Origin: FW021-bin31 sp964647485
GTDB lineage: Bacteria > Bacteroidota > Bacteroidia > Chitinophagales > Chitinophagaceae
Assembly: GCA_964647485.1 (NCBI GenBank)
Contig: CAZYHV010000010.1
Coordinates: 55,114-119,113 of the forward strand
Direction of reading: 5' to 3'
Length of the DNA: 64,000 bases
Numbering within the stretch: position 1 is the first letter of the stretch; the number at the start of each line of letters is the position of its first letter. The translations under genes and the position numbers were made by a program. This document shows, piece after piece, positions 50,001 to 58,491 of this stretch. The notes beneath the pieces are model-generated. The model did not search any database and was not told the origin of the DNA. It was given only the letters and a program-made list of their open reading frames with translations.

Positions 50001-50197
50001 GCAGATTCATTCAGATAATTGACTTTAGCTCCTACGATTCCCTTTCCATTTGTTGCATCGATAACTTTACCAACAATATGATAAGTAAAATTCTTCTTTT
50101 GAATAGAATCTTCTTCTAATTTATTGTCTTGTCCAAAAGCTGCAAAATGAAACAAAGAGACAAGTGTAAAAATAATACACACCTTACATCTATACAT
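47021..50197 (-). CDS. SusC/RagA-family TonB-dependent transporter, divergent
   Basis: 1058 residues: signal peptide (about 1-22), carboxypeptidase-like domain (HIVGKVIDATNGKGIVGAKV), plug (EEYLQGKVAGLNVIRRSGTLG, ITVLKNGSALYGSKGANGV) and barrel. Two departures from its three relatives here: there is no recognisable VVVxGYG box between the first domain and the plug, and the last residue is leucine (LGVRIGL), not an aromatic one. It is still full length, and the SusD follows at once, so it is probably functional. A fasciclin gene lies 24 bp upstream. Confidence 0.9.
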   Translation of the reverse strand: MYRCKVCIIFTLVSLFHFAAFGQDNKLEEDSIQKKNFTYHIVGKVIDATNGKGIVGAKVNYLNESASITDSSGRFMIGLPDNNTSVRIEGVGYAPKEIGIRGRDSIKVSLYKKKDRNFYNKANLSLRSVPVSHLPFSITSIDTKDNWESFSETPEEYLQGKVAGLNVIRRSGTLGAGANMYIHGISSLYGNNQPLIIVDGVIYDINSPSNSLISGYYRNPLSLIDIKDIENITVLKNGSALYGSKGANGVIFIKTLRAKEEATRIDAAIYGGINIKPVNIPVMNASDYRVFVSEMLQSKGMKSGALKDFPYFRKENDDNTFRYYNRNNWQNLIFRNSSTKNLYLKITGGDNIAKYGLSIGYLNGKGIIRNTNRTRYNARFNADINLSKRLTATANVSFGYSEDNVKNLGLASESNPIYTALVKSPFLPVHSIGENGLPSPSYADSDTFNISNPAALINNSTAFNRNYRFLGSVDLNYRLTPSLSINSDIAVTMDKVRESFFIPNNGVANDSSGSTINEIVENRSGARVARMFSIYNNTHLTFNKTINQVHKLNLSLGVHYKSISHENDKGMGFNAATDDLKNVQYGINNLRKIGGDLQDYLWMNTYFSFNYDYKNKYFLSIDMSLNGSSRNGNLPRNGPMVNIGDKNYSIMPSVSGAWLISSERFLKKNDWIDLLKIRASVGLSGNDDIRNFLAHKIYVSQNLLGMEGLVRGNVVNDKVQLGVIKHLNTGVDIALFNDRLDLTFDYYHKENTNMLVKTPLPVFTGLDYVFINSGKLKTNGWDIGLNTRIINKEKFLWDVGLNVSHYQTIVAKLPIEQSLTKVADATMITQKGHAPNLFFGYETNGVFSSDKAASGLINKNEDGTYSPFKGGDVHFVDKNNDGIINKKDRTIIGNPNPDFYGSLTTKLSYKSWSIKALFTFTQGNDIYNATRQRLESLKGYQNQTQAVRNRWKEEGQITNIPRVDWNDPMENSRFSDRWIEDGSYFRLRSLSLSYKFSFVSGALKYLAIYANGSNLFTLTNYLGYDPEFDVNSGIWGKGINTFNSPQFKKIQLGVRIGL

Positions 50198-50221
50198 ATC
50201 TTATATCTATTTTTATAATAA

Positions 50222-51790
50222 TCATTTTATTACAGGAACCAACTTAATATAATCAACTGTTAAATTATGAGGAGCACCAGAAGGAATAACCGCAGGAGAT
50301 TTTATCCTTAATCGTTTTGTTGCCGGATTGAATTCAAGGCTTCCATTATGCAAAGAGCTTGATGGATTTGAAAGTAACCAATTATACTCATCGTTTGTAT
50401 ATTCCCCTATATACATTTCTTTATAATAGTATGGTGGGATTAGCGTATCCTTCGAAAACTGTGGAACAAAAAGAGAGTCACTATAATTTCCTAATGAATC
50501 TTGGAAGTTACCAACTTCAAGAATCTGAGAAAGAGAATCTTCTGTACCATACGGGTCATCATTTTGACCAGATATAGTAAAATCGTTTAATGCAACCCAA
50601 TATATTTTGTAAGTTGTTGTAAAAATGCTATTAGAAGAATAATCAATATAATCTCCTTCTCCTGACGACCCCAATGACAGGTAAATATCCTTGAAAGTTT
50701 CTCCGGTATTTTTGTTCAGTCGTGTTCTATAAAAAACGTTATCCATAAAGCTTTCACTTTCGGAACTAAAACCTACGGGATTTTCACCTTGAATAATACA
50801 AACAGGTATTTTTTCATTCATAGCCCAATCTGCCTCATTCATAACATAAACAATACCATTGCTCACCTTTTTATATGAGAGAATATTAGCCTTATTAACA
50901 GGAATATGAACATTAAATTTAGAAACTAATATATTAGGCAAATCATCAGGTGAATGAAGCCCCTTAAACGCTAGATCTTTCACAATATTCCAGCTGGTAT
51001 TTCCATTGGCAATAGAATCAATCCTACTTTTAAAATAGGGTCTTTCTTTTAATTTATAATGTTCAAATTTTGTATTAGTTAAAATAATGTAAGTATATAA
51101 GCTATCTTCATTTGATAAATCATAAACTTTCTGAAGATATGAATTCAGTTTCAATATTCCGGTACCTGGAACATATACAGGCTCGCCAGTTGATGGATTA
51201 ATGCTATCAACCTGAGCCTGAGAGGGGTCTTGAGAGGTATAATTTAATGTAGAAATATACATATTCTGTTTAAACTTATTTCTTGTTTTCAATATATACT
51301 CCCAGAGATTTGGTCGAACAATCTCAAAATGATCAATAATATTTAACACCCCATTACTAGCTCTAATATTGCTCTTCTCAATAGTAGAATTATTAAATTT
51401 TTGTTTATATAAAAAGTGATATTTCCCATTTATCATTTCTATTCTCGAGGAATCAGAAAAAGGAGAAAAATGGAGCCCATACGACATATGATTTAAGATA
51501 AACTTTCTTAAGTTACTAGTATCCTTCACAATGCTGTCCGGTAAATTTTTTAAGGCTTTGTTATTGGGAGCCCAAATAGTCATATTCTTAGAAGATTGAA
51601 TCATTTCAACTAAATTTGACTTTTTCAAGTATTTATTAAAAACACTTAATTCATCATGATTTTCAATCAATTCTTCTAAATTATGATCTGGCACCCCTTC
51701 ATTAAGCCTAATATGTTGATCCCATTTTTTACAAGACCAAAAACAGACAATACATAAAATGAAGACTACTAATTTCTTATTTATAATCAT
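50222..51790 (-). CDS. Fasciclin (FAS1)-domain lipoprotein
   Basis: 522 residues with a lipobox (FWSC, about residue 20). FAS1 repeats lie at about 30-165 (LVEMIQSSKNMTIWAPNNKAL, RKFILNHMSYGL, ASNGVLNIIDHF) and about 170-330, more diverged. The last ~190 residues form a beta-rich domain (IYLSLGSSGEGDYIDYSSN, ending VDYIKLVPVIK) like the C-terminal domains of other SusC/SusD-linked fasciclins. FAS1 is an adhesion fold; in Bacteroidota sugar loci the role is unproven, but surface glycan binding is likely. It lies between another fasciclin gene (125 bp upstream) and SusC. Confidence 0.82.
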   Translation of the reverse strand: MIINKKLVVFILCIVCFWSCKKWDQHIRLNEGVPDHNLEELIENHDELSVFNKYLKKSNLVEMIQSSKNMTIWAPNNKALKNLPDSIVKDTSNLRKFILNHMSYGLHFSPFSDSSRIEMINGKYHFLYKQKFNNSTIEKSNIRASNGVLNIIDHFEIVRPNLWEYILKTRNKFKQNMYISTLNYTSQDPSQAQVDSINPSTGEPVYVPGTGILKLNSYLQKVYDLSNEDSLYTYIILTNTKFEHYKLKERPYFKSRIDSIANGNTSWNIVKDLAFKGLHSPDDLPNILVSKFNVHIPVNKANILSYKKVSNGIVYVMNEADWAMNEKIPVCIIQGENPVGFSSESESFMDNVFYRTRLNKNTGETFKDIYLSLGSSGEGDYIDYSSNSIFTTTYKIYWVALNDFTISGQNDDPYGTEDSLSQILEVGNFQDSLGNYSDSLFVPQFSKDTLIPPYYYKEMYIGEYTNDEYNWLLSNPSSSLHNGSLEFNPATKRLRIKSPAVIPSGAPHNLTVDYIKLVPVIK

Positions 51791-51915
51791 TTATATAGCT
51801 TTTTTAATTATATTTTTTTTTAACAGACATTATACATATCTATTTTCTTTTAAGTAGGTTATTAAACAATAGATGCACAACTTAAATATTCATATCTATT
51901 ACACATATAATATTA

Positions 51916-53622
51916 TTAATATTCTTTTGATCCATCTCTATTAAAACGAGGCTTTAGTTGATCCATTCCAACAGGAATAAAATGCACCATATCTAAATTA
52001 CAATCGGGGTTTTGTCCTGAAACTAAATCAAACCTTATTTTATGCCTCCCTGTTTGTTTGACATCAATAATACCAACCATTCTAGCAACAGTAGATCCAG
52101 ACTTTTCATTCTGACCAGCCCACCATTTCCAACCTAAAGCTTCCAATTCCGAAGCTCTAGATGGACTTATTGAGGCAATTTTATCGCTAAATCTAATTAA
52201 AGCATTCGTTAAAGGGATAGAATCAAAAGAAGCTTGAACAGCAACTTTCTTGCTTGTATTTTGAGTATAATAACATACCCATACTTTATATTTTCCTTTA
52301 ATTAACAATGGGGTTTTAAATTCAATCCAACTAATTCCGGGACACGTTCCTAATCCTGCCGTATTACTTGTACTAGTCCCAAAGCCAACTTGCCAATAAT
52401 CTCCAAGGTAACCTCTCACCCCACTTCTGTATTTTAAGCAACCTCTCTCCCATTTTATATCTTCAAAAGTATTTCCATCGCCATAGTCAAAAAGGAAGGT
52501 TTTTTTTCTATATATATTTGAAAGCCTTGTCAATTCAGGCACACTCGAACATAAATCCCAGTAAACAGGAAAAGGACTTCTTTGTTTAATGGAGAAATCA
52601 CTCACAACTGAATGGATAACTCCATTAGAGGCAGATATATCACTATTTTCCTTATCTAAAGCAACACCCGGTTCATGAGTTATTCCGTCTATTGTTTTAA
52701 ACTCAACGTCATTAAGCAAAATACTATCATTTTTAATTTTAATCGTAATAACTTGCCGATTTACCATCGTAGGATGGGAGCTCGCGACAACAAGATCCGA
52801 CATATATTTCAAACCGGGCAAAATATGATATCTTACAAATAAATTAAGACTGTCTTTAGGATTGCTAGGCTCTCCAAGATTACTGTATTCTTTTTTCAAA
52901 TCTTGATAAGAATAAATGCCAGAATCTTTTAAAGCTAAATTAGATTCTGCAATAACAGTAAACCATCTTGTAGTAGTATCATTGATCTTTATAACGCGAT
53001 CAAGAGTATCATAATAACCAGTCTCTTTTAGCGCTTGAGTAAAGATTGAATAATCAGAGTTTTCATCCAGTAGTTCAGAAATAGTTTTTTTGGCAGGAGT
53101 CAAAACAGCATCTATGATATCTATAATACCATTGCCAACTTGAATATCCCGTTCAAGAATATTAGCTTGCCTGTTAACGATATAAGCAGTTTTGCCATCT
53201 ATATTCTTTACGTTAGTTACTAAGAATTGCCCTTCCATAGTCGCCGAGGGTAATTTTCCGTCTATAAAATCATCTGTAAAGACCTCTTCGCTTAACAAAT
53301 GTAAGTTTACTATTTCTTTCAATTTTTCTTTAGAAAGATCCTGAATCGAAGAAACCCCTTTTTCTTTCAAATAATCGTTAATGGCTTTGTTAGTAGGTGC
53401 AAAAAGAGTGTAAGTACCATAAGCGTTCAAAAACGAGCTATATCCTATCTTATCTATTATAGATACTAATTCAGTAAATCGTTGAGTACTGTCATTCCTA
53501 AGAAACTCTAATAGATTAACATCTTCCGTGGTTGTTTCTTTTAATTTTATCTTTTGACACCCATTAAAACCTATAGATACAAAAAATAAGACAAAGACAC
53601 TAACAAATAATATTTTTTTCAT
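51916..53622 (-). CDS. Fasciclin (FAS1)-domain lipoprotein
   Basis: 568 residues with a lipobox (FNGC, about residue 22). FAS1 repeats lie at about 38-180 (IDKIGYSSFLNAYGTYTLFAPTN, VNLHLLSEEVF, VGNGIIDIIDAVLTP) and about 185-350 (TTRWFTVIAESNLAL, VRYHILPGL, ASNGVIHSVVSDF). The C-terminal ~200 residues are a beta-sandwich with GKYKVWVCYYTQN and DMVHFIPVG, probably carbohydrate-binding. It follows SusD by 15 bp. It is a diverged relative of the fasciclin genes at 50222 and 58492. Confidence 0.82.
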   Translation of the reverse strand: MKKILFVSVFVLFFVSIGFNGCQKIKLKETTTEDVNLLEFLRNDSTQRFTELVSIIDKIGYSSFLNAYGTYTLFAPTNKAINDYLKEKGVSSIQDLSKEKLKEIVNLHLLSEEVFTDDFIDGKLPSATMEGQFLVTNVKNIDGKTAYIVNRQANILERDIQVGNGIIDIIDAVLTPAKKTISELLDENSDYSIFTQALKETGYYDTLDRVIKINDTTTRWFTVIAESNLALKDSGIYSYQDLKKEYSNLGEPSNPKDSLNLFVRYHILPGLKYMSDLVVASSHPTMVNRQVITIKIKNDSILLNDVEFKTIDGITHEPGVALDKENSDISASNGVIHSVVSDFSIKQRSPFPVYWDLCSSVPELTRLSNIYRKKTFLFDYGDGNTFEDIKWERGCLKYRSGVRGYLGDYWQVGFGTSTSNTAGLGTCPGISWIEFKTPLLIKGKYKVWVCYYTQNTSKKVAVQASFDSIPLTNALIRFSDKIASISPSRASELEALGWKWWAGQNEKSGSTVARMVGIIDVKQTGRHKIRFDLVSGQNPDCNLDMVHFIPVGMDQLKPRFNRDGSKEY

Positions 53623-53637
53623 AACAAACCTCTGATT

Positions 53638-55140
53638 TTATTCGTAAAAAGGATTTTGTTTTAGATTTTTATTCGTCTCTATCTCATCTTGATAGATAGG
53701 GAAATAAAGACTATTCGGATTTCTGAATTTTGCTTTTGTAGTATTTACCTTTTCCGGAGTCACCAAATTGGGAACCATATTTAGCAAGTAATCTAAATGC
53801 TCAAAATGGTCTCTTTTGATATATCGTAATATATCATACCACCTTTTTCCTTCAAACATAAATTCTCTTGCTCTTTCATCTAGTATGAATCGTGTAACTC
53901 CATTTTTATTTTCGGGGTCTGGTTCCTCATTCGTACCTGGCAATGCATTTGCCCTATCTCTTACTCGCTTTACTAAATCCAAGGCATCCTGTCCTCTCCC
54001 CCCGATCTGAGCCAATGCCTCTGCCTTCATCAATAGAATATCAGGGTAACGGTAAACAAACCAATGAGTAAACGAACCATCTGACGAAATCATATTATCT
54101 CTATTTTCTCCTATATATTTCCAGATAGTACCATCATCAGCTCGTAGAGAGCCACCATCTGCTCTTATATCTTCTTCGACATCAGGATCGTCCGGATCCG
54201 GAGTCGTATAAACTATATCCATTACTCGATTAGCAGCTATGAACTCTTTATTACCTGACCCAAACATATTATAGAAGGGATTTAGCTTTTGTCTATCAAA
54301 TTGAAATTCGAATATACTCTCATTACTATTCCCGTCTCTATATAATGTAGTAAACCAACCTTCTCCTGAGGGGATAAGTCCAAACTTTCCAGAATTTATA
54401 ATCTTGTTACACGCACTCACGCATTTTGAATAGTCACCAATCCATAAATATACATCAGCTTGAATTGCATTAATAGTATAACGTGTTATCCTACCCTTAT
54501 CTGCTGCTTGATTTCCATACGTTAAACTAGCTCCTTTTTCAGCATCATTCAGATCTTTAATGATTTGATTAAATACTTCCTCTTGGGAACTCTTAGGTAG
54601 ATTTTTAATATCATCATCACTATCGGTTGGTTTAAGCTTAAGAGGGACTTCTTTAAAACTTCGTACTAGGTAAAAATACATTAGAGCCCTAAGCCCCTTA
54701 GCTTCTGCCATATAGGAATCAAACTTTTCTTTTGTTAAAGTTTGATCGCTTTTAAATGCCTCAGGTGCGTGTTTAATAACGGTATTGCAATAATTTATTG
54801 TTTGATATACCGGAGACCAATTTACAATGGAGTTCCCAGGATCTATACTTACATTCATTATACTCTGCTCCTCACTTGTGGTTCCTAAAGAAGGAGAAAG
54901 CATATCTGCTCTTAATTCCCCCCATAAAAAAAACAATTTTGCTAAGGAAGTACCTCCTTCAGGTGGGGCAAGTAGCGATCCGTAACATCCCATTACTGCA
55001 GCTTTAAGCTGTTCTTTTGTTTTCCAATAATCCTCTCCTAATATTCCGCTTTCCGGCTTAAGGTCAAGCCAATTATTACAAGAGATGCTAAAAGTCATTA
55101 TTATCAGTAAAAATAATTTTATGTAGTGTTGCTTTTTCAT
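53638..55140 (-). CDS. SusD/RagB-family glycan-binding lipoprotein
   Basis: 500 residues with a lipobox (SISC, about residue 21). Clear SusD pattern: AEAKGLRALMYFYLVRSFKEVPLKLKP, FVYRYPDILLMKAEALAQIGGRG and LDERAREFMFEGKRWYDILRYIKR. It pairs with the SusC 40 bp upstream and is followed by a fasciclin gene, giving the recurrent SusC-SusD-fasciclin order. Confidence 0.93.
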   Translation of the reverse strand: MKKQHYIKLFLLIIMTFSISCNNWLDLKPESGILGEDYWKTKEQLKAAVMGCYGSLLAPPEGGTSLAKLFFLWGELRADMLSPSLGTTSEEQSIMNVSIDPGNSIVNWSPVYQTINYCNTVIKHAPEAFKSDQTLTKEKFDSYMAEAKGLRALMYFYLVRSFKEVPLKLKPTDSDDDIKNLPKSSQEEVFNQIIKDLNDAEKGASLTYGNQAADKGRITRYTINAIQADVYLWIGDYSKCVSACNKIINSGKFGLIPSGEGWFTTLYRDGNSNESIFEFQFDRQKLNPFYNMFGSGNKEFIAANRVMDIVYTTPDPDDPDVEEDIRADGGSLRADDGTIWKYIGENRDNMISSDGSFTHWFVYRYPDILLMKAEALAQIGGRGQDALDLVKRVRDRANALPGTNEEPDPENKNGVTRFILDERAREFMFEGKRWYDILRYIKRDHFEHLDYLLNMVPNLVTPEKVNTTKAKFRNPNSLYFPIYQDEIETNKNLKQNPFYE

Positions 55141-55180
55141 AATTTAAGCAGATTTTGAGTTGGACAATCAGATATAAAAA

Positions 55181-58100
55181 TTAAAATGTACCACTTAGTC
55201 CTAATGTAAAATTCATAAGAGGGGGGGTTCTTGAATTATCAGTTGCAACTCTGAAAGGGCTACTTCCCCGAACACTTACCTCAGGGTTTTGTCCGGTATA
55301 ATGTGTCCAAGTATAAATATTTTCAACAGTGAAATAAAAACTCAGATTTCGTATTTTCCACTTATTTAATAGATCATCAGGAAAGTTATATCTAATAGTT
55401 GCAGTCCTAAATCTAATAAATGAAGCATCTTCAACATACCTATCTGATCCTAACCAATTATACCCAGAATTATAAAGTGCACGAGGCATGTTCGTTTCAT
55501 CTCCTATCTCCCTCCATCTTTTTAAAACAGCAGTACTCTGGTTATTAAAACCATACATATTAGTACTCAACATTTTAGTTCTATTCACAACATCATAATC
55601 ATAGCGATAATTAAAAAATGTAGTTATTTTAAGCCTATGCTTAAAGAAGAAACTAAATCCAAACCCTCCGGTAAACTTAGGATTACTATTGCCTAGGTAT
55701 ACAATATCCTGATAATCTATGTTTCCATCATAATTGACATCCTTATATTTAGCATCACCAGGCTGGAAAACATACCCAATAGCAGGGTAATTAAATTGCA
55801 TATATTTTTTATCCCCATTGGGATCTTGTATTATTTTCCCTTTTTTGTCCGTAGCTATGGTTTCTGACTTATTTTTATAGACTCCTTCATATCGAAAACC
55901 ATAAAAAGAGCCGAAGGGATTGTTTATCTGCATATAGGTTCTATATGTCCCATTACTTGTTACGTTTCCATTTTCAACCGGAAAAAAAGGAGAAATTTTT
56001 CTTAGCATATTGACATTCCTTGCCATATTGAAATCAAAATTTATTCGCCAATCTTCCCCCTTAAAAGGGGTGGTTTTTAAACCAATTTCCCAACCTTGAT
56101 TATCAAGAGTACCGACATTCATCTCAACCGTATTGTACCCATTTATAGAACTAATTTGAAGATTCTTCATCAACAGGTCTTTTGTTCTCTTTCTATAAAA
56201 TTCTACATCTAATTCTAAACGACGGTCAAACATCCTTAAGTTAGCTCCTACATTTTCACCGACAACCACTTCCCACTTTAAGTTTCTCAATTCCATATTT
56301 TTCGGATAGACAGCACCATTTCCCAAATAATTCCAAGATAAATTATCATAAACATTATAGAAACCATAATTACTTCCAGGAGCATTCCCACTGTGACCAT
56401 AACTAACTCGGAGACTTAATTCCTCCAGTTGATCGCTTGCAAAATCCATAAAGGGCTCTCCTGAAATCCTCCAACGACCTGATATAGAAGGGAAAAGCCC
56501 AAATCTACTATCCCTTGCAAGTCGGGAGGTCCCATCTCCTCTTAATCCAACGTTTATAATATATCTATCTTTATAACTATATTGACTATTAATTAAAATT
56601 GATGCACTCCTATTTTTAGAGGTACTTGAAGATAATTTAGAAGCCGATCCATGTACCCGAGAAGGGACAGAAGGGTCTTTTAAATGTGATGAAGCAGTAT
56701 TAGAAGTTTGAACTTGATAAGATGTACTCGTATTATCATAAGTCATTATATTTAATAAGCTAATTAAGTTATGATCTTTATTCTTAAAATGAGGAGTAAA
56801 AACAAAATTTGTTTTAGTCTGCACATTAAAAGCATCGTTATCTCCATCATATGCTTGATTAACTACCTGTTCCGTCCATGGTCTACCAGTAGCAATCTGA
56901 GGTAAGAATTTTTTATTCTTTAAATTTCTTATATCAAATTGTACAATAGACTTAGCTATTAAAATCTCAGGAATAATAGAGTATTTAATTTGGAACTTTG
57001 GAATAACTCGTTCAGTAATAATTTTATTGTTGGAAAGTTTGGCCATTGCAACTGGATTATATGTGCTTGAATATTGCCCTTGGATATTAGACTCCGGGGT
57101 ATAATAATTAGGTGTTTTATTCCCAAATTCATCATATTCATAAACCCCCATATTAGGCATCTTTATATAAGCCACATTGCGAATTCCACTTGAATAGCTT
57201 CGTGCATTGCTACTATGCGCAAATGACAGATCTGTCTGTATTTTAATCCTTTTTGAGATATTGTAATCCAGGTTAATTCTCGCAGTAAGACGGTCTAAAT
57301 CCGGTCCTATTGTTGTACCCGTTTGATGCAGATAACCAAGTGAAATATAATATTTCGCTTTCTCTCCTCCACCTCTAAGAGAGAGGTTATGACTTTGGGT
57401 ATATCCATTTTGAGATACCTCATCAATCCAATCAGTATTATGACTATAATTATTGAACCAATAATTATCTTTAGGATCATAAGTAAATTCATTCACGTCC
57501 TCTCGATTCAAAGGGATTCCATTTCTATTCATAAATTCTTCAGGAATTAGTCCAGAATATTGATCTCCACTAAGCATTGGAATCGGTTTAGGCTTCATCG
57601 CCATAGAACCTTTAAAAGTATAGGTCAGGCTAGGTTTTCCCATAGTTCCGCGCTTCGTTTTAATTATAAGTACACCGCTAGCAGCTCTAGAACCCCAAAC
57701 AGCTGTTGCCGCAGCATCCTTTAAAACCGTAATACTTTTAATATCAGCCGGAGCAATATTCAACATAGAAGCATATCCCTGAACGTCAGCTGTTCCAAAA
57801 TTAAAATCTGTCGGTATTTCGGTTTCATAAGGCATGCCATCAACAATTATAAGTGGATTATCTTCAGCATTTATAGAAGATGTTCCACGAATTCTAATTT
57901 GAAGACCCGATCCCGGATCCCCCGAATTCGCAGCAATATCAACCCCCGGCATTCGACCTTGTAATGCGAGCCCAATAGAAGGCGCTTGCATCTCTTCCAT
58001 CTCCTTTGCATCAATAGTAGTGATTGCTGTCGTAAGATCTTTTTCCGGAATAGGAAGCATTCCATTACTCACTTCCTGCGAACCAACAATCTGTACTTCC

Positions 58101-58471
58101 TGCATAATCTTTGACGTTGATTGCAATTGAATATTAAATTTTCGTCTATTACCTATAGGAATTATTTTGCTTTTATAACCAAGCATAGAAATAATAATTC
58201 TATTGTTAGTGTTGGAAATCCTAAAAGAGAATTCACCATCAATATTAGTTACAGTTCCTCCAACATTTCTATTTTCTTGATCCATTTCCCCTACTGATAC
58301 TCCCTCTAATGGTTTTTTGGTTGTCTGATCTACTACTTTCCCTCTGACAACATCATTCTTCTCCTGTGCCTGTGCAGAAAGCATAGAAAAACTGAAAAGG
58401 ATAAATGCAAAGAGTAAACAAACCGCTCTTATATGATTATAAACCTTAAAAATTAAGTAACCTATTTTCAT
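55181..58471 (-). CDS. SusC/RagA-family TonB-dependent outer-membrane transporter
   Basis: 1096 residues, the longest SusC here. Signal peptide (about 1-35), carboxypeptidase-like domain (VRGKVVDQTTKKPLEGVSV), a MQEVQIVGSQEV box in place of the usual VVVVGYG, plug (VLKDAAATAVWGSRAASGVLIIKTK) and barrel ending FTLGLSGTF. It is the second gene of the long operon, 20 bp after the four-repeat fasciclin gene. Confidence 0.93.
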   Translation of the reverse strand: MKIGYLIFKVYNHIRAVCLLFAFILFSFSMLSAQAQEKNDVVRGKVVDQTTKKPLEGVSVGEMDQENRNVGGTVTNIDGEFSFRISNTNNRIIISMLGYKSKIIPIGNRRKFNIQLQSTSKIMQEVQIVGSQEVSNGMLPIPEKDLTTAITTIDAKEMEEMQAPSIGLALQGRMPGVDIAANSGDPGSGLQIRIRGTSSINAEDNPLIIVDGMPYETEIPTDFNFGTADVQGYASMLNIAPADIKSITVLKDAAATAVWGSRAASGVLIIKTKRGTMGKPSLTYTFKGSMAMKPKPIPMLSGDQYSGLIPEEFMNRNGIPLNREDVNEFTYDPKDNYWFNNYSHNTDWIDEVSQNGYTQSHNLSLRGGGEKAKYYISLGYLHQTGTTIGPDLDRLTARINLDYNISKRIKIQTDLSFAHSSNARSYSSGIRNVAYIKMPNMGVYEYDEFGNKTPNYYTPESNIQGQYSSTYNPVAMAKLSNNKIITERVIPKFQIKYSIIPEILIAKSIVQFDIRNLKNKKFLPQIATGRPWTEQVVNQAYDGDNDAFNVQTKTNFVFTPHFKNKDHNLISLLNIMTYDNTSTSYQVQTSNTASSHLKDPSVPSRVHGSASKLSSSTSKNRSASILINSQYSYKDRYIINVGLRGDGTSRLARDSRFGLFPSISGRWRISGEPFMDFASDQLEELSLRVSYGHSGNAPGSNYGFYNVYDNLSWNYLGNGAVYPKNMELRNLKWEVVVGENVGANLRMFDRRLELDVEFYRKRTKDLLMKNLQISSINGYNTVEMNVGTLDNQGWEIGLKTTPFKGEDWRINFDFNMARNVNMLRKISPFFPVENGNVTSNGTYRTYMQINNPFGSFYGFRYEGVYKNKSETIATDKKGKIIQDPNGDKKYMQFNYPAIGYVFQPGDAKYKDVNYDGNIDYQDIVYLGNSNPKFTGGFGFSFFFKHRLKITTFFNYRYDYDVVNRTKMLSTNMYGFNNQSTAVLKRWREIGDETNMPRALYNSGYNWLGSDRYVEDASFIRFRTATIRYNFPDDLLNKWKIRNLSFYFTVENIYTWTHYTGQNPEVSVRGSSPFRVATDNSRTPPLMNFTLGLSGTF

Positions 58472-58491
58472 AATATTTTAAATTTCTTAAA

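Noticed and set aside
51791..51915. An internal promoter or terminator in the 125-bp gap of the ten-gene run
   Set aside because: The gap is AT-rich, but no tandem repeat with the 20-bp spacing and no stable hairpin is visible.
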